Of a DNA stretch of 21,033 nucleotides, positions 8,033-15,988 are shown in pieces; within the stretch, counting starts at the first letter, position 1; each line of letters opens with the position of its first letter. The DNA is taken from the NCBI GenBank assembly GCA_900314225.1, contig OMUM01000169.1, positions 1 to 21,033 of the forward strand, written 5' to 3'. The notes under the pieces were generated by a model. It worked only from the letters and a program-made list of their open reading frames with translations, searched no databases and was not told the origin of the DNA. This DNA is from an uncultured bacterium (GTDB lineage: Bacteria > Bacillota_I > Bacilli_A > RF39 > UBA660). The position numbers and the translations under genes were made by a program.

Positions 8033-8702
8033 ATTTTACTATAACAGTTTCATCTTTATCTAAATATATTCCATATAAGTCTTTCTTTTTAGCTGTATAT
8101 GTTAATATGATTTTTTCTAACTTTTCTTTTGGTTTTATTTGGTTATTATTATTTTCTTCTTTTTTTGGTTCTATTTTTTCCACATTAGTTGTGGATATTT
8201 TTTTAAATTTGTAATTATTTGAATCTAATATTTTTATGGTATCATCTATCCAAAGACATTCTTCTGGCTTCTTTCCATTATTTATACTCCAATAACCAGA
8301 ATTGTTTTTATGCCAACCGGTACCAGTAAATTTTCCTTTTCCACATTCTATATGACAATGATTACCTGTAGCATTTCCTTTTGTTCCTTCATAATAAAAA
8401 ATTTCTCCTTGTTTTATTTCTTTACCGACAAATAAGTTACTAATATTATTACAATGAGCAAATAAAATAGTTAGATAATCGATTGTACCATCGGAATATT
8501 CAACTGGATTACTACTTTCTAGCCATAATTCATTGGCATCGTTTGGATATATTTTTTTTATTACTCCTGTGAAAGGTGCATAAATTGGGCTGATACCACT
8601 ATCTTTATCAGCATTATCTATAGCAAAAGAGTCTTTATGGGTACCTTCATCATATCCCTGGGTTATACGAATATATTTACTTGGAAAGATTGGTTTTTCC
8701 AT
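8019..8702 (-). CDS. M23 (LytM-type) peptidoglycan endopeptidase, endolysin-like
   Basis: This 227-residue protein carries an M23 metallopeptidase domain over residues 1-130. Zinc ligands are visible as H22/D29 (THKDSFAID) and H117 of the HxH pair (NHCHIE, 114-119), with a further catalytic His at 83 (FAHC). The family cuts peptide crosslinks in peptidoglycan. There is no signal peptide and it is coupled to a small membrane protein, so it probably reaches the wall with holin help, as phage endolysins do. After about 170 a Lys/Glu/Asn-rich linker leads to a short C-terminal segment (about 194-227) that may bind the wall. Its ATG overlaps the upstream stop as TAATG. It could be a domesticated lysis gene or part of a secretion route. 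Confidence 0.85.
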   Translation of the reverse strand: MEKPIFPSKYIRITQGYDEGTHKDSFAIDNADKDSGISPIYAPFTGVIKKIYPNDANELWLESSNPVEYSDGTIDYLTILFAHCNNISNLFVGKEIKQGEIFYYEGTKGNATGNHCHIECGKGKFTGTGWHKNNSGYWSINNGKKPEECLWIDDTIKILDSNNYKFKKISTTNVEKIEPKKEENNNNQIKPKEKLEKIILTYTAKKKDLYGIYLDKDETVIVKSNQE

Positions 8703-9040
8703 TATGAATTCTCCTTATTAATAATATTATCTTCAGATATAGTTATTACTTTTTTATTAACTAAATCTTTGTGGGAAGAGATTTTTCCTTCTAGAGATTT
8801 ATATATTGAATCTGCTCCTAAAAATGAGAAGAATCCAATCCATAAACTATTAGGAAATTTTATATTAGTAAATGTAAAGCAAAAAATTATTCCTGTGATA
8901 ATATTAATAATAAATGAATATAAACATAAATATTTACTGGTTTTAAAAAAGATTTTTGTTTTTTGTATAAATGTACAAGTAATAGTACTTAAGGCTATTG
9001 ATATAATTAATAATAATCTTAAATAATCAAAATTGAACAT
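8702..9040 (-). CDS. Holin-like small membrane protein
   Basis: This 112-residue protein has three hydrophobic segments (about 7-25, 38-60 and 66-82) and a charged C-terminal tail (about 83-112), a typical phage-holin layout. No named family was recognised with certainty. It is placed directly before an M23 lysin, with TAATG stop/start overlap, exactly as holin/endolysin cassettes are arranged, which is the main argument for the call. An excellent aggagg Shine-Dalgarno lies at 9046-9051. Holins form membrane lesions that release lysins to the cell wall. No other phage gene is nearby. Alternatives are a membrane anchor or accessory to the hydrolase. Confidence 0.65.
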   Translation of the reverse strand: MFNFDYLRLLLIISIALSTITCTFIQKTKIFFKTSKYLCLYSFIINIITGIIFCFTFTNIKFPNSLWIGFFSFLGADSIYKSLEGKISSHKDLVNKKVITISEDNIINKENS

Positions 9041-9057
9041 ATAATCCTCCTGCTAGT

Positions 9058-9088
9058 ATTATATGTTTTTAAAGTAAATAGGTGACAA
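9058..9088 (-). promoter_or_regulatory. Possible promoter of the holin/lysin pair
   Basis: On the minus strand TTGTCA (9083-9088) and TATAAT (9058-9063) are separated by 19 bases, slightly long. The -35 overlaps the U-tract of the upstream rpsI terminator. The predicted transcript start coincides with the Shine-Dalgarno, so the leader would be minimal. Confidence 0.45.
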
Positions 9089-9112
9089 AAAAGCCATGTA
9101 TAAACATGGCTT
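9085..9112 (-). terminator. Intrinsic terminator after rpsI
   Basis: A perfect 8-base stem (9091-9098 with 9105-9112; AAGCCATG/CATGGCTT) with a 6-base loop is followed on the minus strand by a run of six Ts. It ends the rplM-rpsI unit just downstream of the rpsI stop. Confidence 0.9.
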
Positions 9113-9122
9113 GGAAACAATA

Positions 9123-9548
9123 TTATCTCTTTGAGAATTGTGGTGCACGACGTGCTTTCTTTAATCCTGGTTTCTTACGTTCTTTCTTACGAGAATCTCT
9201 TGTAATCATTCCAGCAACTTTAAGAATTTTTCTAAAACTATTTTCTGAATCAGTTGGTGTTGTTTTATCATAGTCTAATAAAGCTCTAGTTATGCCTAAA
9301 CGAATAGCTCCTGTTTGACCTTGGAATCCACCACCTGATACCTTAGCATCAACATCAAACATTTCGTTTGTATTAGTTAATACTAATGGTTGGCTTAAAT
9401 CCATAACACAAATTTCTGAAGGGAAGTATTCTCTTACATCTCTACCATTAACTGTGATTTTACCTTTACCTGGAGTTAATGTTACTCTTGCAATACTTGA
9501 TTTTCTGTGTCCAGTTCCAGTATAAATATTTTTCTTATCTTTTGCCAT
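9123..9548 (-). CDS. rpsI: 30S ribosomal protein S9
   Basis: At 141 residues this has the S9 signature: [12 protein letters not shown] near 11-22, [20 protein letters not shown] around 71-90 and a basic tail ending RAPQFSKR. The final Lys-Arg reaches the tRNA in the ribosomal P site. It is about ten residues longer than the common bacterial length because of a short N-terminal lead. It follows rplM by 12 bases, the conserved L13-S9 pair of the small and large subunits, and a strong terminator lies downstream. Confidence 0.97.
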   Translation of the reverse strand: MAKDKKNIYTGTGHRKSSIARVTLTPGKGKITVNGRDVREYFPSEICVMDLSQPLVLTNTNEMFDVDAKVSGGGFQGQTGAIRLGITRALLDYDKTTPTDSENSFRKILKVAGMITRDSRKKERKKPGLKKARRAPQFSKR

Positions 9549-9560
9549 TACTCAACCCTC

Positions 9561-9992
9561 CTATTTTACTTCAAGTACTTCTGGCTTTTGTGCCTCGTGC
9601 TTATGTTCACTTTCTGCATATACAAATAACTTTTTAGCCATTTGTCTGCCTAATCTGTTATGAGGTAACATTCCAGTTACTGCTCTTTGAAGCATTTCAA
9701 CTGGATATTCTTCACGCATAGTTTTAGCATTTCTTTCTCTTAATCCACCTGTATACATTGAGTGATTATAATACATTTTGTTTTCTAATTTATTACCAGT
9801 TAAATTAACTTTACTAGCATTTACGATTATAATGTAATCTCCACAATCAATGTGTGGTGTATAAGTTGGTTTGTGCTTACCACGTAAGTATGTTGCTGCT
9901 AAAGAAGCTACTCTACCTAAAGATTTTCCTTCGGCATCAATTACATACCATTTGCGATCTACTGTTTCTTTTTTTTGCATATAACTTTTCAT
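9561..9992 (-). CDS. rplM: 50S ribosomal protein L13
   Basis: This 143-residue protein matches L13: [18 protein letters not shown] near 13-30, [24 protein letters not shown] near 36-59 and [12 protein letters not shown] near 112-123. L13 is an early 50S assembly protein. It starts at ATG 9990-9992 behind an aaggaga Shine-Dalgarno. It has its own promoter and a 67-base leader with a stable hairpin, so expression is probably controlled at the leader, as L13 autoregulation is in other bacteria. It is co-transcribed with rpsI. Confidence 0.97.
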   Translation of the reverse strand: MKSYMQKKETVDRKWYVIDAEGKSLGRVASLAATYLRGKHKPTYTPHIDCGDYIIIVNASKVNLTGNKLENKMYYNHSMYTGGLRERNAKTMREEYPVEMLQRAVTGMLPHNRLGRQMAKKLFVYAESEHKHEAQKPEVLEVK

Positions 9993-10059
9993 ATTTTTCT
10001 CCTTTTACTTAAATTAGACTTTCCCATGGTCTAATTTATGTGGGGATTTGAATGTACCG
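9993..10059 (-). promoter_or_regulatory. Structured rplM 5' leader, candidate L13-type r-protein leader
   Basis: Between the predicted transcript start and the rplM ATG there is a perfect 9-base inverted repeat (10011-10019 with 10029-10037; 9-base loop) ending about 18 bases before the start codon. It is preceded by an unpaired C-rich patch. The position fits an r-protein autoregulatory leader of the L13 class; sequence identity to that family was not checked. Confidence 0.55.
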
Positions 10060-10065
10060 ATTGTA

Positions 10066-10094
10066 ATTATACTAAAATATGGTTTAAAAAGCAA
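10066..10094 (-). promoter_or_regulatory. Promoter of rplM-rpsI
   Basis: On the minus strand TTGCTT (10089-10094) and a perfect TATAAT (10066-10071) have the ideal 17-base spacing. Predicted start is about 10059. It lies between truA and rplM. Confidence 0.75.
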
Positions 10095-10125
10095 GACTTT
10101 TATTGTTTTTTACTTGAATAACCTG

Positions 10126-10860
10126 TTATTTATATTTAATATCTACTAAGTATAATCCCTCTGGAGGGGCTGTTTTTCCTGCTTTTGTTCTATCTTTAGC
10201 TTCTAGTATTTCTGTTACCTTTGTTGGAGATAATTTGTTCTCACCAATTTTTATTAGTAAACCTACCATATTTCTTACTTGATATCTTAGAAAACCATTG
10301 CCAGTAAAAGTAGTAGTTAACTTATTATTGTTTAGTTCAATATTTGTATATATAATATTTCTAATACAATTTTCTTTTTCTTTATTATCAGTTACAAATG
10401 ATCTAAAGTCATGAATACCTTCAAATAATTTAATAGCTTCTTTCATTGCTTCAACATTTAGATCGTGATTATATTGAAAAACATAATTTCTTTCAATTGG
10501 ATTATATTCTCCTAAATTTATTATATATTTATATGTTTTTTCTTTAACATTGTAACGAGCATGAAAATCATCTGGAACTAATTTAGTATCTATAACATGA
10601 ATATCTTCTGGTAAATTACTATTAAGGGCTCTTTTTAACTTTTTTTCATTAATATTAACATTGATATCGGCATGACCATATTGACATAAGGCATGTACTT
10701 TTTTATCAGTTCTTCCTGTTGCGATAATATTAGTTTTATTATTGTTATTAATTTTGGTAAGGGCTTTATCCATTTCTTCCTCAATTGTTAATAAACCTGG
10801 TTGTTTTTGAAATCCACTGTAGTTTGAACCATCATATGAAAACTTAATTAAATATCGCAT
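10126..10860 (-). CDS. truA: tRNA pseudouridine(38-40) synthase TruA
   Basis: At 244 residues this is full length for TruA. The catalytic Asp is D52 in GRTDKKVHA (49-57). Other family marks are YDGSNYSGFQKQ (9-20), an FHARYNVKEKTYKYII stretch near 113-128 and RYQVRNMVGLLI near 193-204. It converts uridines 38-40 of the anticodon arm to pseudouridine. A Shine-Dalgarno aaggtgatg precedes ATG 10858-10860. It lies 11 bases downstream of the second ABC ATPase gene, the position where ecfT normally intervenes in related genomes. Confidence 0.97.
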   Translation of the reverse strand: MRYLIKFSYDGSNYSGFQKQPGLLTIEEEMDKALTKINNNNKTNIIATGRTDKKVHALCQYGHADINVNINEKKLKRALNSNLPEDIHVIDTKLVPDDFHARYNVKEKTYKYIINLGEYNPIERNYVFQYNHDLNVEAMKEAIKLFEGIHDFRSFVTDNKEKENCIRNIIYTNIELNNNKLTTTFTGNGFLRYQVRNMVGLLIKIGENKLSPTKVTEILEAKDRTKAGKTAPPEGLYLVDIKYK

Positions 10861-10871
10861 CTCATCACCTT

Positions 10872-11663
10872 CTATACATGTTTATAAATATCTTTAATAA
10901 TGTCCCTAATGTCTTTATGATATTCTAAATTAGCATTTTTTTGCTTATTTGCTAAATAAGTAAATTCAACAATTTCTGGTATTTCTATTCTATTTTTTAT
11001 TAAAAATGGAATTTTTATATATATGTCACTAGTATTACCTTCAATTAATATTTTATTATTTTTAAATATTATTAAATGATTAGTATACTTATATAAAATA
11101 TTACTATTATTTGAAACTAAAATTATTGTTTTATTATATTGATCTTTTATTCTATTTAGTAGCATGATTAATTTTTTTTCATTTCTCATGTCTAAGAATT
11201 TAAATGGTTCATCAAATATCAAGATATTTGGATTAGATAATAATGCTCTTGCTACTTGAATTAATTTTTTTTCACTAGAAGATAAACTATAGAAATTTCT
11301 TACTAATATATCTTCAGTCAAACCTACTATTTTTAATGATTCAATGATTTTTTTATCAATATTTTTTGTTTGTATCTTTTTTGAAGCTATTTCAGAATAT
11401 AATAAATCATATATTGTTTGATGATAGATTGTTTGATTGATTTCTGAATCAATGTATATTATTTCTTTTCTTTTTTTATTTATTTCTTCTTTAGTTAATT
11501 CATTATTATTAACAATTATTTTACCTTTTACTGAATTATTTAATTTAATTATGTTAACTAAGTTTTTCGTTTCTTTGCCAGTTATTCCATTTATTTCTTT
11601 TTCTATTATTGAAAAATTTAAAATATTGTCTTTATATTTATAATTTTTAAATATCATTTCCAT
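10872..11663 (-). CDS. EcfA2-position ABC ATPase with degenerate catalytic motifs
   Basis: This 263-residue protein keeps the outline of an ECF transporter ATPase but has lost most key residues. The Walker A region reads GITGKETKN (26-34), lacking the usual GKS/T lysine placement. The Q-loop Gln is missing (IDSE near 71-74). The signature is LSSSE (127-131) instead of LSGGQ, and the H-switch His is replaced by Asn (about 185). Walker B survives as ILIFDEP (147-153). The reading frame is intact and the start overlaps the upstream ATPase gene by ten bases, so it is still a coupled pair. ATP hydrolysis by this subunit is doubtful. Gene order places it where ecfA2 sits; a changed or structural role is inferred. 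Confidence 0.75.
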   Translation of the reverse strand: MEMIFKNYKYKDNILNFSIIEKEINGITGKETKNLVNIIKLNNSVKGKIIVNNNELTKEEINKKRKEIIYIDSEINQTIYHQTIYDLLYSEIASKKIQTKNIDKKIIESLKIVGLTEDILVRNFYSLSSSEKKLIQVARALLSNPNILIFDEPFKFLDMRNEKKLIMLLNRIKDQYNKTIILVSNNSNILYKYTNHLIIFKNNKILIEGNTSDIYIKIPFLIKNRIEIPEIVEFTYLANKQKNANLEYHKDIRDIIKDIYKHV

Positions 11664-12439
11664 ATTTCATCAACCATTTTAATTTTATTTAAATAAATTG
11701 AATTTATAATTTCATAGTCTCTTAATTTTACTGACAAATCTATCATAAATGGTAATGATAAGCCGGCTTTATTTATTATATTATCTCTTTGAAGTATTGT
11801 TAATGGTTCTCCTGATAAAATTACTTTCTTGGAGTCAATTATATATAAATAATCAGATTCTATACTGTTTTTTAAATCTATTGTTGTCATAATTACTGTT
11901 AGACCAAACTTTTCTTGATAGTCTCTTAAAAAATTATATAAATTTTCTATTTCGTTTTTATCTAAGTAATCAAAAATATTATCAAGTAAAAGAATTTTAG
12001 GATGATTAACTAAAGCAATAGCAATTTGGGCTAAAACTATTTCATCTGATGATAAATAATTAATTTCTTTGTTTAACATTCTCTTTATTTTTAGTCCTTT
12101 AATAATATAATTAATAAAAATATTTTTATCTGATACTTCTAATTCTGATTGATAATTTAATTCTTCTTCAAGTGTATTTTCATTGAATATTATTTCTTTA
12201 GGAATTACGCTTCTTACTTCTTTTAGATAGTCTTCTATTTTATAATCATATATATTTTTTGAATAAAGTATAATACTATTTTGAGTTTCTATCTGTCTAC
12301 TTAATATTCTTATTAATGTTGTTTTTCCACAATTATTTGCACCTGAAATGGTTATAAATTTATTTTTTTCTATATAAATACTTAGATTATCAAATAGGTC
12401 GTAAAATTTTAAATCATTTATATTTAATATAACCTCCAT
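11654..12439 (-). CDS. EcfA1-position ABC ATPase, Walker A intact, other motifs degenerate
   Basis: This 261-residue ABC protein has a good Walker A, GANNCGKTT (33-41). The signature is LSSDE (129-133) rather than LSGGQ. Walker B reads LLLDNIFDYLD (150-160), with Asn in place of the catalytic Glu. The Q-loop Gln appears to be Pro (80), and the H-switch His appears to be Thr (about 186). It therefore may bind ATP but should hydrolyse it poorly. In related genomes an ecfA1-ecfA2-ecfT set for vitamin uptake lies between rplQ and truA; here an SDR gene is inserted upstream and ecfT is missing. A Shine-Dalgarno aggggg precedes ATG 12437-12439. Orthology to EcfA1 rests on position and length. Confidence 0.75.
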   Translation of the reverse strand: MEVILNINDLKFYDLFDNLSIYIEKNKFITISGANNCGKTTLIRILSRQIETQNSIILYSKNIYDYKIEDYLKEVRSVIPKEIIFNENTLEEELNYQSELEVSDKNIFINYIIKGLKIKRMLNKEINYLSSDEIVLAQIAIALVNHPKILLLDNIFDYLDKNEIENLYNFLRDYQEKFGLTVIMTTIDLKNSIESDYLYIIDSKKVILSGEPLTILQRDNIINKAGLSLPFMIDLSVKLRDYEIINSIYLNKIKMVDEIWK

Positions 12440-12483
12440 CTTAATAGCCCCCTAGTTTTAGTTTTAGTAGATAAAAGTCATTG

Positions 12484-13239
12484 TTAATTAGATTTCTTTT
12501 TTTGAATATTGTATGTTACTTTTAGTAAGGATTTATCTGATGCAAATCTACCAAAGAATTTTGCACATTTCATTTTAAAACCTGGTATAATTAACATTTT
12601 ATTTTTAAACATTTTATCAATCGCATATCTTGCGACATAAGAACTGCTTAGTGGTTTTACAGAAAATTTTACTCCGGCTACATTGTTAAAGTTTGTAGCA
12701 ACTGGTCCTGGGCATAGAACTGATACGTGAACTTTTGTTTTTTTCTTTTTTTCTTCGTAATTTAATGCTTCAGTTAATTGATATACATATGCCTTGGTTG
12801 CATAATAGGTACTCATTAAAGGTCCTGGTTGAAAAGCAGCAGATGACGCTACATTTAATATATAACAATCAGTATTTTTTTGTTCCATGTCTCTTACAAC
12901 ATATTTTGTTAAAATATGAACAGCTTTAATATTTGTATTTATTAATTCTAAATCTTTATTTAAATCTGTATCTGTTAAATAACCAAAGTCTCCTAGTCCA
13001 GCATTATTTACTAAAATATCAATATTTTCTTTTTTTATTACCGCATATAGTTCTTTAACATATTGTTCCTGTGATAAATCCGCTACGATTATTGTGACTT
13101 TTGTTGGTAATTGTTCTTGTATTTCTTCTAATTTTTGTTTGTTTCTTGCGACTAAAATAAGTTCTATCTTTTTTGTAGCAAGATATCTTGCTATGTCTAA
13201 GCCTATTCCTGATGTTGCCCCCGTAATTAATGCTTTCAT
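12484..13239 (-). CDS. Short-chain dehydrogenase/reductase, classical SDR
   Basis: This 251-residue classical SDR has the NAD(P)-binding motif TGATSGIG (6-13), the NNAG stabilising motif (78-81), the catalytic Ser region NVASS (129-133) and YxxxK at Y145/K149, followed by PGPV. The ARN stretch after the second strand (31-33) suggests NADP preference. It resembles DltE/YqjQ-type oxidoreductases, whose substrates are unknown. The start at 13237-13239 has a gggtga Shine-Dalgarno and its own extended -10 promoter. It lies between the r-protein operon terminator and the two ABC genes and may be co-transcribed with them, since no terminator follows. Confidence 0.9.
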   Translation of the reverse strand: MKALITGATSGIGLDIARYLATKKIELILVARNKQKLEEIQEQLPTKVTIIVADLSQEQYVKELYAVIKKENIDILVNNAGLGDFGYLTDTDLNKDLELINTNIKAVHILTKYVVRDMEQKNTDCYILNVASSAAFQPGPLMSTYYATKAYVYQLTEALNYEEKKKKTKVHVSVLCPGPVATNFNNVAGVKFSVKPLSSSYVARYAIDKMFKNKMLIIPGFKMKCAKFFGRFASDKSLLKVTYNIQKKKSN

Positions 13240-13261
13240 ATAATCACCCGTTTCTAAGTTT

Positions 13262-13267
13262 ATTATA
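13262..13267 (-). promoter_or_regulatory. Extended -10 promoter of the SDR gene
   Basis: The minus strand reads TGcTATAAT, a perfect extended -10, without a clear -35. The predicted start is about 13255, six bases before the Shine-Dalgarno. It probably drives the SDR gene and possibly the ABC pair and truA. Confidence 0.5.
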
Positions 13268-13292
13268 GCAAATACTTAGTATATTTTCCATA

Positions 13293-13320
13293 GAAAAAAA
13301 CAAGTACTATGAATACTTGC
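13293..13320 (-). terminator. Intrinsic terminator at the end of the r-protein operon
   Basis: A 6-base stem (13301-13306 with 13314-13319; CAAGTA/TACTTG) with a 7-base loop is followed on the minus strand by seven to eight Ts. It lies just past the rplQ stop codon. Confidence 0.8.
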
Positions 13321-13328
13321 CTTTATTA

Positions 13329-13739
13329 TTATTTGTCTTCTTTATTTGTCCCTTTTTTAGACTTTTTGTCCTCTGTTTTTTCTACAGGTTTTGTTTCATT
13401 AACTAATCTTAAAATAACCATTAATGCATTATCTCCACGTCTTTCATCTAATTTTAAGATTTGTGTATAACCACCATTACGGTTTTCATAGCGTTTTGCT
13501 AAATCGTTGAATATTTTATCAACAACTTTTTTATCATTATGTAGAAAAGCTAATGCTTTACGACGAGAAACTAAATCACCTTTTTTTCCGTAAGTAATCA
13601 TTTTATCAACAAACTTACGAACTTCTTTAGCTTTAGTTTCTGTAGTTGTAATTGATTCATTTAAAACTACTTGCTTTGTTTGCGTAGCTAATAAACTTCT
13701 TCTATGTTTATTGTCTGAAGCTAATTTTCTATATGCCAT
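13329..13739 (-). CDS. rplQ: 50S ribosomal protein L17
   Basis: This 136-residue L17 begins [20 protein letters not shown] and keeps the RxKALxFL and [15 protein letters not shown] stretches. About twenty C-terminal residues form a lysine/glutamate-rich tail not present in the shortest bacterial L17 proteins. L17 surrounds the peptide exit tunnel of the 50S subunit. It is the last gene of the operon after rpoA and is followed by a terminator. Confidence 0.97.
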   Translation of the reverse strand: MAYRKLASDNKHRRSLLATQTKQVVLNESITTTETKAKEVRKFVDKMITYGKKGDLVSRRKALAFLHNDKKVVDKIFNDLAKRYENRNGGYTQILKLDERRGDNALMVILRLVNETKPVEKTEDKKSKKGTNKEDK

Positions 13740-13756
13740 AATTACTCCTCCTTATA

Positions 13757-14707
13757 TTAATCATCATCACGTAATGTTAATCCCATTTCCTTGATTTTAT
13801 CAAGTACTTCTTTTAGAGATTTTTTACCTAAATTACGTATCTTCATCATATCTGATTCACTCTTATTTACAAGATCTTGCAATGTGTGAATTCCTGCTCT
13901 TTTTAGACAATTGTATGCTCTAACTGAAAAATCTAAATCTTCAATAGATGTTTCTAATGCTTTTACTTTAGGATCTTCTGTTTTTTCAATCATCATACCA
14001 CTTACATCAGCAATTGCAGATAAATCTGTTAATATTTCTAAATGTTCTATTAAAATTCTTGCTGCTAGGGCAATTGCTTCTTCAGGTTTAATTGAACCGT
14101 TTGTCCAAACATTTAATGTTAGTTTATCATAGCTTTCATCTTGTCCAACACGAGCATTTCCAACTTCATATGAAACTCTTTCGATAGGAGAATATAATGA
14201 ATCAACTGCAATTTCTCCAACTTTATTAATGTTATGAATTCTCTTATTATCTTCACTCTTTACATATCCACGACCATTTGTTACGATCATTGTCATATTA
14301 AGTGATGCACCTTTTGCTAAATGACAAATAACTTTGTCTTGGTTGATTACTTCAATATCTGAATCATGCTCGATATCAGCAGCAGTTACTTCTCCTTCTT
14401 TAGAAGTCTTTATATGTACTTCTTTTGCTTCATTTGAATGGTTTTTAAATACTACTCCTTTTAAATTTAAAATTATTGTTGTTACATCTTCATATATTCC
14501 ATCGATTGTTTGGAATTCATGAAGTACACCCTCTATTTTGACACTACTTATTGCACTTCCAGGAAGAGATGATAGCATAACTCTTCTTAAAGCATTACCT
14601 ATTGTAGTACCAAATCCTCTGTTTAATGGTTCTAATTCAAATTTTCCATAAAAATTACTTTCTACAGAATCAGTTATTTTATAAATTGGTTTTTCAAATT
14701 GTAACAT
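13757..14707 (-). CDS. rpoA: DNA-directed RNA polymerase subunit alpha
   Basis: This 316-residue protein is a complete alpha subunit. The N-terminal assembly domain has GRGFGTTIGNALRRVMLSS-type residues at 29-48 (Asn/Arg dimer contacts) and SPIERVSYEVGNARVGQ near 172-188. After a linker around 235-245, the C-terminal domain carries the helix-hairpin-helix DNA-contacting segment (RNLGKKSLKEVL near 293-304). It seeds polymerase assembly and contacts UP elements and activators. It lies between rpsK and rplQ as usual in Bacillota. Confidence 0.98.
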   Translation of the reverse strand: MLQFEKPIYKITDSVESNFYGKFELEPLNRGFGTTIGNALRRVMLSSLPGSAISSVKIEGVLHEFQTIDGIYEDVTTIILNLKGVVFKNHSNEAKEVHIKTSKEGEVTAADIEHDSDIEVINQDKVICHLAKGASLNMTMIVTNGRGYVKSEDNKRIHNINKVGEIAVDSLYSPIERVSYEVGNARVGQDESYDKLTLNVWTNGSIKPEEAIALAARILIEHLEILTDLSAIADVSGMMIEKTEDPKVKALETSIEDLDFSVRAYNCLKRAGIHTLQDLVNKSESDMMKIRNLGKKSLKEVLDKIKEMGLTLRDDD

Positions 14708-14751
14708 GAAACTAACCTCCCTTTACTTTTTTACAAACTAAATTCCAATTA

Positions 14752-15135
14752 TTATCCACGTGGACGTTTTGGTGGACGGCATCCATTATGTGGAATTGGT
14801 GTAACGTCAACGATTGATGTTACCTCTAGACCTGCTGTTTGTAATGAGCGAATTGCTGTTTCACGTCCTGGTCCTAAACCTTTAACGCGAACTTCAACCT
14901 TACGCATACCCATATCGTATGCAGCTTTTCCTGCTGCTTCAGCAGCCATTCCTGCAGCGAATGGAGTTGATTTCTTGCTTCCTTTGAAACCTATTGCTCC
15001 AGATGATGCCCAACTAATTACATTACCATCTTTATCAGTAACAGTTGTTATTGTGTTATTGAATGTTGAATGAACATGAGCAATACCTTCTGGGACATTC
15101 TTTTTAACTTTTTTCTTTCTTGTTTTATAAGCCAT
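14752..15135 (-). CDS. rpsK: 30S ribosomal protein S11
   Basis: This 127-residue S11 has the [15 protein letters not shown] motif near 20-34, [13 protein letters not shown] near 48-60 and the conserved C-terminus [13 protein letters not shown]. It forms part of the 30S platform at the mRNA exit. It is followed 44 bases later by rpoA. Confidence 0.98.
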   Translation of the reverse strand: MAYKTRKKKVKKNVPEGIAHVHSTFNNTITTVTDKDGNVISWASSGAIGFKGSKKSTPFAAGMAAEAAGKAAYDMGMRKVEVRVKGLGPGRETAIRSLQTAGLEVTSIVDVTPIPHNGCRPPKRPRG

Positions 15136-15166
15136 AAGTTTTACCTCCTTTAATATTATCTTTTAA

Positions 15167-15535
15167 CTATACTTTTTTCTTGTTTGCTACAGTTTTTCCT
15201 TTACCCTTACGAGTACGAGCATTACGATTTGTTCTTTGTCCTCTTACAGGTAATCCTTTTTTATGACGGCTACCTTGATATGAATTAATTTCCATTTTAG
15301 TCTTAATGTTCATACTAACTTCACGACGTAAGTCACCTTCTGTTAAATGTTTATTGATTTCATCACGAATTTTTACTAAATCATCTTGTGAAAGATCTTT
15401 AGTTTTTGTTGTTGGATCAATATTTACATTTTTAAGAATTTCTTTTGCTAAACTTCTTCCAATTCCATAGATATAAGTTAATGATATACAAATGTGCTTA
15501 TCATTTGGAATATCTACACCTTTTATACGTGCCAT
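15167..15535 (-). CDS. rpsM: 30S ribosomal protein S13
   Basis: This 122-residue S13 begins [15 protein letters not shown] and contains [14 protein letters not shown] (about 22-35, helix-hairpin-helix) and the basic [18 protein letters not shown] tail. It bridges the 30S head to the 50S subunit and touches P-site tRNA. It has a strong aggaggt Shine-Dalgarno and lies between rpmJ and rpsK. Confidence 0.98.
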   Translation of the reverse strand: MARIKGVDIPNDKHICISLTYIYGIGRSLAKEILKNVNIDPTTKTKDLSQDDLVKIRDEINKHLTEGDLRREVSMNIKTKMEINSYQGSRHKKGLPVRGQRTNRNARTRKGKGKTVANKKKV

Positions 15536-15553
15536 TTAATACACCTCCTAAAA

Positions 15554-15667
15554 TTATCCTTGAACTTGTTTGTGCTTTGGATTTTCACAAATAATTCTTA
15601 CTTTTCCTTTACGTTTAACTACTTTGCATTTTTCGCAAATTGGTTTAACTGATGCTTTAACTTTCAT
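15554..15667 (-). CDS. rpmJ: 50S ribosomal protein L36
   Basis: A 37-residue frame begins [15 protein letters not shown] and ends NPKHKQVQG. It has the zinc-ribbon ligands C11, C14, C27 and H32, so this is the zinc-binding form. It is too short for most gene callers' length cutoffs but occupies the canonical place between infA and rpsM, with a gggagg Shine-Dalgarno upstream. Confidence 0.97.
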   Translation of the reverse strand: MKVKASVKPICEKCKVVKRKGKVRIICENPKHKQVQG

Positions 15668-15681
15668 ATTTTTCCCTCCTA

Positions 15682-15897
15682 TTATTTACGATAGGTAATA
15701 CGCCCACGTGTTAAATCATAAGGCGATAGTTCTATCATTACGGTATCTCCTGCTAAGATGCGAATATAGTTCATTCGTATTTTACCAGAAACGTGAGCTT
15801 CCACAATGTGTCCATTTTCCAATTGAACTTTGAATTTTCCTCCTGGAATAATTTCAAGAACTTTACCTTCAATTTCAATTGTATCTTCCTTAGCCAT
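15682..15897 (-). CDS. infA: Translation initiation factor IF-1
   Basis: At 71 residues this is a standard IF-1: [20 protein letters not shown], then [20 protein letters not shown] (about 29-48), and the closing segment [10 protein letters not shown]. It is an OB-fold protein that blocks the 30S A site during initiation. Its Shine-Dalgarno aggagag is strong. The upstream 116 bases carry two possible hairpins in place of map. Confidence 0.98.
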   Translation of the reverse strand: MAKEDTIEIEGKVLEIIPGGKFKVQLENGHIVEAHVSGKIRMNYIRILAGDTVMIELSPYDLTRGRITYRK

Positions 15898-15924
15898 CTT
15901 TTCACTCTCCTGTCAATTTGTTAT

Positions 15925-15988
15925 CCATCGGCAGTTATAACAGAGCGATGGAACTTGTATCTTCTAAGAAGGTATTTTTATACCTTCT
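15925..15988 (-). other. Two inverted repeats in the adk-infA gap
   Basis: The 116-base gap holds a perfect 9-base stem (15967-15975 with 15980-15988, TTTT/AAAA loop). It also holds a 6-base CCATCG/CGATGG pair (15925-15930 with 15946-15951) enclosing the palindrome GTTATAAC (15934-15941). Neither is followed by a U-tract, so a leader or processing structure is likelier than a terminator. No remnant of map was found. Confidence 0.5.

Noticed and set aside
8637..9026. 129-residue plus-strand frame opposite the holin gene
   Set aside because: The minus-strand frame has an aggagg Shine-Dalgarno, stop/start coupling and a coherent membrane topology; the plus frame has none of these.
8019..9040. 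Prophage
   Set aside because: Only a holin-like and a lysin gene are present; there is no integrase, repressor or structural gene and no attachment repeats.
9082..9273. 63-residue open frame on the plus strand
   Set aside because: It lies antisense to rpsI and its terminator, has no Shine-Dalgarno and reads as low-quality sequence.
10090..10125. Possible terminator after truA
   Set aside because: Only short imperfect stems with no proper U-tract were found; the rplM promoter occupies this place.
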